From Aphis gossypii (lineage: Eukaryota; Arthropoda; Insecta; Hemiptera; Aphididae), in the NCBI RefSeq assembly GCF_020184175.1, contig NC_065533.1, forward strand, positions 10,190,695 to 10,254,694: a stretch of DNA of 64,000 nucleotides. Direction: 5' to 3'. The first letter of the stretch is position 1. Every line of letters begins with the position of its first letter. The notes below the pieces were generated by a model. It saw only the letters and a list, made by a program, of their open reading frames with translations, did no database searches and was not told where the DNA came from. Below, one piece after another: positions 1 through 9,428 of this stretch. A program made the position numbers and the translations under genes.

Positions 1-726
1 TTAGATAAATATTTTATCAAGTTTTTGTTACCTACATGACTGCGTTATTATACAATTAATAAATATTATGGTTCAGAATAAAAACAACAATATCAAATAA
101 ATGTGAATGTATAGAAATAATTGGCAAAATCAGATTAAAAAAATAATAAAATGGATGGAAAAAAAGTTTTGATGGGGAAAAATATTATGATAGCTGATTG
201 CTGATATACATATATAAAAACCACCGTGTCCGTAAAAGCGTAAAATATGCAGTGTATAAAAAAAATAAATAAATAAAAATATTTGTCGAATAAATTATGT
301 ATTGCTATCATGATTTCACCCCTATGCAGCAACCGTTAAGGAAAAAAAATCGATGAAAGCGTTCCGAAATAATATTTGATCACCAAATGTTTAATACAAT
401 ATTATAAAACACGGTGATTTTTGTTAAGTTGAACACTATTAGATTATACTCGAAAAGTATTAAAGTTTTTGACAGTTTTAATTTTTATAATTTCAAATCA
501 TCACAACTTCGAACAATTTTCTGTAAAATGAACAACTTTGCAATACAATATTATATAAACAATTTGATTCTCTTTACACAATCTATAATAATTCTTATTT
601 GAAAATAATTATTTCGTTTTTGTGTATTATATTATATAGTTTTGAGAATCGTTTAATGAAAAATATGTTGTTGTCGTCGGATACAGACTATACGTAGTAC
701 TCCACATTATAAATATCATACTTACA

Positions 727-748
727 GTATACGCAATATTGCGTATAC
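727..748. repeat. Perfect 22-bp palindrome
   Basis: The half-site GTATACGCAAT is followed directly by its exact complement. It could form a cruciform or be a dimeric protein-binding site; chance is unlikely at this length but not excluded in AT-rich DNA. Confidence 0.85.
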
Positions 749-1291
749 ATTTTGTGATACAAAAAATAAATAAATTAATCGTAAACGAATAATTTGTGTT
801 CGATTTATTGGAAATAATTTTTTTTTATCATCTCGGTGTACGCAGAAAAACCCAATCGATGTTTAGTCGGTTTTTAAATTAGTTCTGTGAATAAAACTAG
901 ATTACAATGTTCTTTTATAGACCGCTGATTATGGAGTATATTTAGAGTATTCCGTCATACATAATATATAATTTAATAGTATGGTATAAATATTTATCAT
1001 GATAAGTTTTCGGAGTACCACGTTAAATGTTGTTGAAAATTTATATTTGAAAATAAAAAATAGGGAAAAACTTTAAATAATACGTTTTCGAGAAAAGTTG
1101 ATGAGCGATGACATACAAAAAACATAACTTGAATTGCTCTCGTCATGAGTTGTGCCGGCAGTAAATATAGATAAAAAAAAATCCCGTAGCTTAAAAATAA
1201 ACATCGAGGAACAATCTTCAGTAAATCGAAAATAATAATATTAATATGTTTATGAATACCTCGAAATTCTCTTTTTAAATATTATTAAAAC

Positions 1292-1314
1292 CATACCATA
1301 TGGCGTATGGTATG
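1292..1314. repeat. Inverted repeat, 9-bp arms
   Basis: CATACCATA and its complement TATGGTATG are separated by TGGCG. No function can be assigned. Confidence 0.7.
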
Positions 1315-1617
1315 CATTTCGCTGAAGGTTATAAGTATGATTATCAGTTTTTTCGTTTTTTTTTTTTACCACACTCGGATTCGCATTATAATAATAATCA
1401 CTGGACGATGACGGTGGCGAAAGTAATATAGTTTATAATATTATAATATATTTCTGCAATGTTCAAATGTTGTACTGGAAGTATAGCTAAAGGAACAAGT
1501 CGTAAATTATTAAGGAAATCGCCGTTTTGCAGTGTCAATTCTTTCATATTATGTCGTCATTCCTTATCGCAATAATATTTATTCACTTATATATATAGGT
1601 ACTTTGTTTTTCCGTAG

Positions 1618-1785
1618 ACCAAACCGATGGACGTCAACATTTTGGGTTATCTTTTGCGCATAAACACGTTCATGCTGTTGGCGGTTGGAATAACAGCGTT
1701 CGTGTCAGTGGCGTTGATAATAACCATAATATGGTGTAGTCGCACGTCAAAAGGCTGCTGCAAGTCCAAAACGGCCATCAGCAAC
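1618..1785 (+). CDS. RTK exon a: transmembrane segment
   Basis: The acceptor is ttccgtag ending at 1617 and the donor is gtaagt at 1786. The 56 codons hold a hydrophobic helix (about codons 17-37, from FMLLAVG to TIIW), followed by a basic Cys/Lys-rich stop-transfer stretch (RTSKGCCKSK). The exon ends in phase 0. The ATG at 1627 is unlikely to be the true start: there is no signal peptide, the reading frame is open from the acceptor, and receptors of this group have a large ectodomain upstream. The 5' phase cannot be checked because the preceding exon is outside the window. Confidence 0.82.
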
Positions 1786-4700
1786 GTAAGTATCGACGAA
1801 GTTCGCGGATCTTCAACAACTGTATAATATACTCGTCGCACTGTATTATTATACATGACAAGCAATACTAAAAGCGTTATAGTGTCGCAACCACGAGGGG
1901 GGAGAGAGAGTATTTGAATATTCATATTTTAATTCGATACGATTTTCAATTATTATACCGTGGAAGTTTCTGCCGTTTCTATGGTTGTGGTTATTCTGCG
2001 AACGCATAGTGTATTACAATATGTGTGTATGCTGTATACGCGTGTACTCTGTTGCACATAACCGTTCTATAATTAATAATCCACAGTATTATAATATCCG
2101 TCACGTATCTGTTTATGTAGTCACCTGTGGTGTCCCTGATAAGAGGAGTGATCCAGGAAGACAGTTACTCGATGAACCCGCAATACGCCGCGCCGTCGCC
2201 GGTCGCTAAAGACACTATTCTGATACCGTATCTGAGTAAAAGTTGTATATCGTCAATGGTGGAGATCGGGCAAGGATTTTTCGGAAAAGTTTACAAAGGT
2301 AATGTATGTCACTGCAACGGATTACCGTATTGACCGTATTTGGAACCCTGACAGTGATAATACACATTGTGCAGATGATAAATATTTTAACTGACTAAAA
2401 ATACTCAAATATGTACAGTACAAGTGTTCTAGTAGGTATCAACTATACAAATATATTATAGATAATTATAAAATAATAAATAATAATTTTAATCACATAA
2501 ATTATTAAAATTTACAACAGTGTCTATTTATAACAGAGAATATCTAAAATATTCAATGAAAAATCGAAGAAAATTAAAGTGACTTTTTTGAAGTGTTGAG
2601 ATTAATCTATGGATAAGGATATTAGATTAGTTAGATTATTATAAGCGATCGAAACGAAGTGGGCGGTTTTCGTTTGCGCATCATTATTGTTAATTTTGAC
2701 CTTTTCGCAAGACAGTTTAGCATCGTTCGATTTTTGGGCTATACCTACATCGTTTGCGCATCGGAAGGTTAAAAGGTCATACGACATACATCATTTACAC
2801 ATCAATATTATTTAACAATTGAACTGAAAAAAGACGTGTAACCTAAAAGCTTAATTTTTTTCTAACTTTAAGCTTCAAATTCGCACATCTCTAAATTTAC
2901 CATTCAGTTTTCAAATATTGTATAGGTATTTCTGTTTTAAAATATATATTATATATCGTGATAAAAAATTAAGTGTACTGGTAACCAGAAGATTTTTATC
3001 GCAAAAATATATTTCAAAAGCTAGATAGTAGATTACTAGATAATAAAACTCGTGAGACGCTGTCGAGACGTAAACTAATATAACTGTAATTTTTACTACT
3101 TTGAGCGCACTTAATAACGTAGTGTGTTAATTCAAATGAACATAATTTATTTCTAATTAATTTTTACTCAAATAATCATGTTTATAATCATAATAAATAA
3201 ATTAAATTGTTAGTTTTTAACTGAAAAATAATTTGCAAATTTTGAAAATGTTCATAAATGTTGTCAAAATTTGAACCTTAAATGCATTAAATGTATATAC
3301 CTAGATATATAGATAGATATGTATAGATAATTTGTATTTATGTTATAATATCTTATTTTTATTTTATTTGAAATGCCACTTTCGCCTCCGGCCATACCCT
3401 CCCTGAGGTAAACAGATAAGAAATATAAGCCAGAAAATCGTCGTTAATTGAAAAAACCTCACTAACACACTTTATTGTTGTAATAATTACCATTACGGTT
3501 ATTGTCCACGCAGGTGTACTTAAACACACCGACGGCAAGTACGAAACGGTCGCCATAAAAGTGTTAAAGGATCACACCAACTCGGAGGCCAAAGAAGACT
3601 TTATGAGGGAAGTAGAGATAATGACATATTTCAGGCATCCAAATATCTTGACACTAATCGGAGTTTGCCCCCAAGGTAATATTACGCTATATTCATTTAA
3701 TCATTTCATGTTATGTATTTACAACTACAATAAAATATTATATTATTCAATATATTTTATCGATTGCGGTGTTAATTATCATAGTAATAATAATAATAAT
3801 AATAATAATTTTAACAGTATAATATTCTCACGTGTGTTTTCCTATTATATAGACAGGTCGCTTATTACGTTTATACACAATATGCATATTTAACATTATA
3901 ATATGATATTATACCATTTCGTTATTGTCCGTGATTGATGCCGATACGTTTTAATTTATTAATATCGCATATTATATACATCATATGCTGTTGGGATCAA
4001 AGCCGCGTTGCCGTCGAATTTTCCACCCGGGTAGCGAATTGTATGGTTACGCACTTTTTATTACTCACTTATCGCAAAAATGTAAATGCTTAAGCTGTAT
4101 AGTATCTACGTAACGATCACACCGTTAAAAGCGTTATTATTCACAGCCGTTGAGTTGAATGTATATATTATTTAGGAATCCTGTTTTTTTAATAATAATT
4201 ATTATAATGAGGGCTACGTACTTTTAAAAATAACCAGCACCTTGAGAATGCCAAAAATTTCACTCCCCTCAACTGAAATCTCTTTTGCATTCTTTAACAT
4301 GGCATTGGAAGTTCAAATTCTAATGAATACCAACATTCCAGAACAATCGTAATACAGCTGTAGTAGTGTATTTTTCATACCTTTCGTTACAAATATTTCT
4401 AAATAATTATTATGGATATTTTTTGTTGATTCGAATATAATAATATTTAATTAAATAAGATTTTTGCACGCCGTTACTTTAAATATCGAAATAGTGCAGT
4501 ATATCAGCAGAGAAACCATATTACCTATAGCTATTAAGAATACTATGAAATGATTGAGGAGGGTGAGATTATTCACTAACACAAAGAAAAAAAAAATTAT
4601 ATTATATTTCATATTCATATGAAATTATATAAAATTTTAAAAACGATGCAATTTTTTATTCTGAGTTTTTATTTTTTTTTTTTTTGACACATCAGGACGA

Positions 4701-7700
4701 GTGTGGCTGATGTTGGCTATTGAAAAATTCGTATTCAAGTACAAATTACTTATAATATATTATAGGCTTTATGGTTGTTAAAAGTTTAAACGCGCAAGGG
4801 AAATACGAGTTGAGAGTGAAACAATTTACTTCGTCCATAGTATACACCACCTGTAATATATAGGTACTATATATATATTATATATATATACATATATATA
4901 CAAACACTCGAACTTTAAACAACCATTTTGGGTATTAATCAAAACTTGTTATCGTGTTTGTCAAAAGTTTGAGGTGTAAAGTTCAACTAAATGCCCCTTT
5001 ATTATAGCTACCTATTTAAAAAAATGATATACATATACTAAAATAATAGTAATACTAAATAAAAGAGGATATTTCATTGAATGGAAGATATTAAATAATA
5101 ATTAACGATGTTAAAAGCATTTAATTTTTCTTGTTTATATAAAAACAATATAATTACAAAGATTTATTTGTCCAATGAATATAAAAATGTCCATAAGCTC
5201 ATTGAACGCACATATCCATAAAAGTAATAGTACCTGACAAAACATAATAGATGCATTAGCAAAAACGATAAATTCCACATGAAACGAATGATTTTGTCGA
5301 TTTGTTTTAATCGGAGCGGTACATTTTTTTTAGCATTAATTTTTATACATTTATCAAAAATAAAAATAAATAATTCTATAATTAATTTATTAGTGTTAAA
5401 ACTATAATTAATAGCTAAATATTTTGTTTGACTATATAGTTACATTTATCATATTTTTTGTCTAGATCAATAAAATATATATACTTCGAATACTAATAGA
5501 AAGATGTATAATAATAATTTTATATTTGAATGATTATGGACGTCATAAATAATTACGCTAAATTTTTCATTTTATTTATATTTTATTTGTATTTAAAATA
5601 AAGTTTAAATTGTTAAGTTTCATTATAAATTGCTTAACCCTCGTTTTAGCGAATTTATTGAATTAAACATTATGTCCGACTTAGTATTTGTTTTTCCGTG
5701 TCCATTTAGTTTACTTTAAGATTGCATCTAATATTATCTGAGGTAACTAAACTTTAAACGTTTAATCGTTTGCATCAAATAAACTGATTCGCGAGCGTAA
5801 GGTAATAAACTAATAACTAAAATAAATCAAGTAGGTAACCCAATCGATACTATATGTACCTACCTAAATTGTATTAATATTTCCATAGTAAATATTTACC
5901 AGTAAAAGACAATATTTCATTGTACTTTTAATGAACTACATTATGAGGATTTATTTCTACTTGGATTATAACTACAATGTGAAATAAAAATAAATTATAC
6001 TATTATATTATGTAGTTTAACATATTATAAAATATAGATTACATACAAAGTATTATTATACTGTATAATAAATTATATAGTACCTATAATTTATAAGAAA
6101 TACTTCATAGTTTTCTGTAACAGTATAAATATATTACGTATTATCGTAATGATTATAAATGTACGTGTTTTTATATACCTATACATAATATATATGTTTT
6201 ACTTTATTAGAAGATAAATGTTCACCGTGGATGATATTCGAGTTCATGGCATATGGAGATTTAACTGAAGTACTGAGAAACAGCAGTGATCAGTTTTCAC
6301 ATTATTCTGAACATTTGCCGGTTTTGGATAAAGTAAGTGTAAAGTAAACGAATTTGTAAACTATGTTTGAAAGCTTAAGATGTGTACACTGTTCACATGC
6401 TAGGTCCTCAGTAAGACGTATAAAATAAACATACGACATTAATAATGATGTAAATCTAAAAAATGTTTTTTGAATAATATAGTTCTTAGTGTCTAGAATA
6501 TAACAGTAAATACATCTTAAGAAACTTAATATAGTGTGTTTGTTGATCATATATACATGTAACTGTGGTAAATATTCAAAGCCAAGTTTGAATAAATTAT
6601 AACCATTTAATTCCTATGTATTAGAGGTCTTCATATATCAAATATATCAAAAACTTATGTTTAAGGAAGCGTTGTTGGTGATATCCTTACAAATAGCGGC
6701 GGGCATGAAGTATTTGGCGAGTCAACGGTTTGTCCATAGAGACTTGGCGTGTAGGAATTGTTTAGTCGGCAACGATTTAACTGTGAAAATCGCTGATTTT
6801 GGAATGAGTCGAGACATTTACACCTGCGACTATTACAAAGTACGAGACGTGCCCTAACCACGTGACGAACACGACATTCATTTTTATCTTGTCGTTTTCA
6901 GGTCGGAGGATCTCGATTGCTTCCCGTGAGATGGATGTCACCGGAGAGCGTCGTTTATGGGAAATTCACTTTGGAATCAGACGTGTGGTCATTCGGTGTC
7001 GTGTTGTGGGAAATTTATTCGCTAGGAAAACAACCGTATTACGGTTATTCCAATGACGAGGTAAACAATTTACAATTATATTGATAAATTAAGGTTTTAT
7101 ACATTATACTTTTGTTATGGCAATAATAAATTATGTATAGAAAACATTTTTGACTAAACATGCAAACGAGAATAGTAAAGTTATTGTTATTGCATTTGTT
7201 AATTGAACATTCCCGGCTTATAAACTAAAACTGCAGTAATTATAGGTAGTATTGTTCGATTATTTAGACATTCTTGTATCAAAGACGTAAATTTAACGTA
7301 CTCAAAGTAATCAAAAAGCAATAATACAAAAACAATAAAAAATTGAATAATTTTAAAAATTATCGACCATACACAGTGGGTGGTATATACGGCGTAAGAT
7401 AGGCAAATATAACATTACGTAAGCATTGCTTAACGATCATATAATAGTATACTCATATATTATATACGATAAATATGTGTTCTGTGTATCATTTAAAAAA
7501 ACAAAAAAAAATAAACGTATTCAATTTATTATTCGTTATAAAAACGGCAAAGAAAAAAAAACAATAATTAAAACCATAAATTATGATCATATTATATAAT
7601 ATAATTTATATTTTATATCATAGACAAATACGTATTTAATTATAGAAATTAAATGACTACTATTGTTTCAGTATATTACTTACAAAGACGAAAAACATAT

Positions 7701-9363
7701 TATATGTATAACTTGCAACAACCAAAAACGAAACAAAAAACCTATAACGTGTTACCGGTATCTTACCGTAATCCTATCTACTTAAATTGTTAATTTGTAA
7801 ACCTTTTAAATTACATAAATATAACATTTAAAAAAAATTAAAAATCAAAAAGCCTATAGATTATTCATTGCCTTAGAATAAGATTATGTTGTGATATGTT
7901 AAGTACTTAATGTTCTGCAAAGGTACAAGATATAACCATTGGCTTTAGATGTAATTTTAACTGCTTGACGTGAAATTAATAAATTATACAACAATCACTA
8001 TTATTTATAAGTTCACGATTATACGTCACTCAAGACGCATGAACAGCACGAGCTGTACTGAAACTGACATTTAAGTAACGTTTGAAGTACAACATTCCAT
8101 ATAATATTCTATACAATAATATATTAAAATGTATTATATTGTGTATTTCTATGTAAAAGTCGTAAATTAAAGCAATTATACAATATCATAATATTACTGT
8201 AAATTTGTTGGCACAGAGCGATGTTTACTTCCATTTTTTCCCTTTAATAATGGATTTATTCTAATTAAAATTTTTACAATTTGTACATATTTTTAAAGAT
8301 TGAATTGTGAATTTTTTATACTGACTATTTAAAGAGTTTTGTATAGTGATAAAAAATGTGTAGTTTTGTACTGTAAATTATTTAGTGGATAATTTTTTAG
8401 AAATGTTTGATATGGATAAGTGAATTCAAATGCGTAGTTTTTAGACTATATCTAATATATTTATATTAAGGGTTGAAATACTTAAAAATGGTTTTACGAA
8501 ATATCAATAAACTTGGAACATTTCTACAGATAATAAATATTGATAGGCTAATATCAATAACTAAATGTTCAAATTTCTATACTCCTCAAATCTTCAAACA
8601 GTTCAAACTCATTACCATTATCTCTAGCACATAAAGTTCAATAATTCTAAAACTAGGTACTAGTTTAAATTGTTATTTTGATACTTCACAATTTAAAAAA
8701 AAGTTATCCATAGATAATTTATAACATATAAGTTGGTTATTATTCGATAAACCGAAGTTTCATGTCCAAAGAACATTCCTTAAAAACAGTACAAAAATAT
8801 TATGGTATATTTAAAAATTCTAAAAATCAGATTTTGATTAACTATACTATTATTAAAGAAAAAAAATATTATAATAGGCAAATCACGTAATGATGATGTT
8901 ATTGGTGTATTGATAAATTTTTATATATAATCGTAATGTTTTAAGTTATTACTTACCGAAAATGTTTGAAGTTGGGGTTTTAGTTTCGTATCCAACTTTA
9001 TTGAAGTCTTTACCAATTATTGAATGATTTCGTAAATTTTAGGTTTTAAAGTTAATTCACGATGGCGTGTTGTTGGACATACCATTGAACTGTCCTCCGG
9101 TTATATGCGTGATGATGAATGGTTGTTGGAAAAGCGACCCTAAAGAACGTTTGAGGTTCATTGACATACACGAGCGCTTGAAAAATGTCACCAAACGACC
9201 AGAACTGGACAGCCCGTTGCCCAGGCCACCCACTTTGCCGGTGATCGTTGATCATCTGAGCTTGAGAAAAATGCCTTCAGAAGAACTCTTGGACGTTGAC
9301 GATTACCTGCAGCCCGACGAACAACGTGTAGCTGTAGAGTACATAATGCCATATCCTGCATAA
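1618..9363 (+). CDS. Receptor tyrosine kinase of the Trk/MuSK/ROR group, 3' part of gene (spliced, 7 exons)
   Basis: Single-pass membrane receptor that would bind an extracellular ligand and phosphorylate tyrosines in the cytosol. The CDS joins 1618-1785, 2121-2298, 3514-3675, 6211-6332, 6666-6839, 6902-7060 and 9043-9363 (1284 nt, 427 codons plus TAA); every junction is GT-AG and all phases agree. In this partial numbering: transmembrane helix about 17-37, juxtamembrane NPQY at 75-78, glycine loop GQGFFG 106-111, catalytic Lys 131 in VAIK, helix-C Glu 148, HRDLACRN 234-241, DFG 254-256, activation-loop tyrosines Y262, Y266 and Y267, SPE 281-283, and Arg 357 of the C-lobe. All catalytic residues are present, so this is not a pseudokinase. 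FEFMAYGDL in the hinge region resembles MuSK; the Y-x-x-x-Y-Y loop and the GKQPYYG stretch resemble Trk and ROR. The ectodomain exons (Ig, LRR, Frizzled or kringle would decide the family) are not in the window. Group assignment is firm; the exact orthologue is not, so no symbol is given. Confidence 0.9.
1786..2120 (+). other. RTK intron, 335 bp
   Basis: GTAAGT to GTAG. No coding sequence or repeat was recognised; short ORFs through it are read-through of the preceding exon or chance. Confidence 0.8.
2121..2298 (+). CDS. RTK exon b: juxtamembrane NPQY and glycine-rich loop
   Basis: The acceptor is tttatgtag ending at 2120 and the donor is gtaatg at 2299; it begins in phase 0 and ends in phase 1. 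It encodes a juxtamembrane region with an N-P-Q-Y motif, the type bound by PTB domains (Shc on Trk receptors, Dok7 on MuSK), then the nucleotide-binding loop GQGFFGKV that opens the kinase domain. No start codon is needed; it is an internal exon. Confidence 0.88.
2299..3513 (+). other. RTK intron, 1215 bp
   Basis: GTAATG to GCAG. AT-rich, with no recognisable gene or mobile element. Confidence 0.8.
3514..3675 (+). CDS. RTK exon c: kinase N-lobe with catalytic lysine and helix C
   Basis: The acceptor is tccacgcag ending at 3513 and the donor is gtaata at 3676, phase 1 to phase 1. It encodes the beta-3 strand VAIKVLK with the ATP-anchoring lysine, helix C with the partner glutamate in FMREVEIM, and the RHPNIL-LIGVC stretch typical of receptor tyrosine kinases. 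The real coding exon opens 47 bases upstream of the first ATG (3561), as the splice phases show. Confidence 0.92.
3676..6210 (+). other. RTK intron, 2535 bp
   Basis: GTAATA to TTAG. It contains a (TAA)n microsatellite at 3785-3809 and an (AT)n tract near 4867-4900. No other exon is needed by the protein, since kinase motifs on both sides are continuous. Confidence 0.8.
3785..3809. repeat. (TAA)n microsatellite
   Basis: About eight uninterrupted TAA units inside a kinase intron. Confidence 0.9.
6211..6332 (+). CDS. RTK exon d: hinge and helix D region
   Basis: This small exon (122 nt) was found by homology and splice signals: acceptor ctttattag ending at 6210, donor gtaagt at 6333; it enters in phase 1 and leaves in phase 0. 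It encodes the gatekeeper and hinge segment PWMIFEFMAYGDLTEVLR, close in pattern to the MuSK hinge (F-E-Y-M-A-Y-G-D-L), then a hydrophilic Ser/His-rich kinase-insert-like loop before VLDK. Confidence 0.88.
6333..6665 (+). other. RTK intron, 333 bp
   Basis: GTAAGT to TAAG. The acceptor has a weak pyrimidine tract, which is why an in-frame alternative acceptor at 6626 is kept in mind. Confidence 0.7.
6666..6839 (+). CDS. RTK exon e: catalytic loop, DFG and activation-loop tyrosines
   Basis: The donor is gtacga at 6840 and the most likely acceptor is the AG at 6664-6665. An alternative AG at 6625-6626 would add 13 residues in the same frame; alignment with ROR and MuSK kinases favours the shorter exon. 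It encodes helix E, the catalytic loop HRDLACRN, the DFG motif and the activation-loop start DIYTCDYYK with the Y-x-x-x-Y-Y autophosphorylation arrangement of insulin-receptor, Trk, ROR and MuSK kinases. Confidence 0.92.
6840..6901 (+). other. RTK mini-intron, 62 bp
   Basis: GTACGA to TTTTCAG with a good pyrimidine tract. It separates the activation loop from the P+1 loop; the two exons join in phase 0 to give DYYK-VGGSRLLP, matching the family alignment. Confidence 0.9.
6902..7060 (+). CDS. RTK exon f: P+1 loop and C-lobe
   Basis: The acceptor is gtcgttttcag ending at 6901 and the donor is gtaaac at 7061, phase 0 to phase 0. It encodes LLPVRWMSPES (P+1 loop, with SPE in place of APE), the helix-F stretch SDVWSFGVVLWEIYS, and the GKQPYYGYSN segment shared by Trk and ROR kinases. 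It follows the previous exon after an intron of only 62 bp. Confidence 0.93.
7061..9042 (+). other. RTK intron, 1982 bp
   Basis: GTAAAC to TTAG. AT-rich, with no gene, array or clear mobile element. Confidence 0.8.
9043..9363 (+). CDS. RTK last exon: end of C-lobe and cytoplasmic tail
   Basis: The acceptor is taaattttag ending at 9042; the TAA stop is at 9361-9363, directly followed by a second TAA. It encodes the last kinase helices (CCWK-like MNGCWKSDPKERLRF, helix I) and about 60 residues of tail. The tail holds a proline-rich stretch (LPRPPTLP) and two Y-x-x-P sites (YLQP and YIMP), candidates for SH2 docking once phosphorylated. Codon use and GC content here are clearly above the flanking DNA. 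Confidence 0.93.
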   Translation, partial: VLKLIHDGVLLDIPLNCPPVICVMMNGCWKSDPKERLRFIDIHERLKNVTKRPELDSPLPRPPTLPVIVDHLSLRKMPSEELLDVDDYLQPDEQRVAVEYIMPYPA

Positions 9364-9422
9364 TAAACTTTTGTATTGTTCCTTTTGCTATTATATTATT
9401 ATAACGCAAGTTGTTTGTACTC

Positions 9423-9428
9423 AATAAA
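9423..9428 (+). promoter_or_regulatory. Candidate poly(A) signal of the RTK gene
   Basis: AATAAA lies 59 bases after the stop codon, the first such hexamer downstream. It gives a short 3' UTR, which is common for insect genes. No transcript evidence is available here. Confidence 0.5.

Larger units (their letters stand above)
1..1617. other. AT-rich sequence upstream of the transmembrane exon (probably intron)
   Basis: No exon that could carry ectodomain sequence was recognised on the plus strand. Because the exon at 1618 is internal, this stretch is most likely intron of the kinase gene. It contains a perfect 22-bp palindrome at 727-748 and a 9-bp-arm inverted repeat at 1292-1314. Short ORFs in it are AT-rich and uninformative. 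Confidence 0.5.

Noticed and set aside
1647..1925. 92-codon minus-strand ORF opposite the transmembrane exon
   Set aside because: It is an antisense shadow of the kinase exon and its intron, without a recognisable product.
9052..9424. Two minus-strand ORFs opposite the last kinase exon
   Set aside because: They are antisense shadows; the plus strand carries conserved kinase sequence with matching splice phase.
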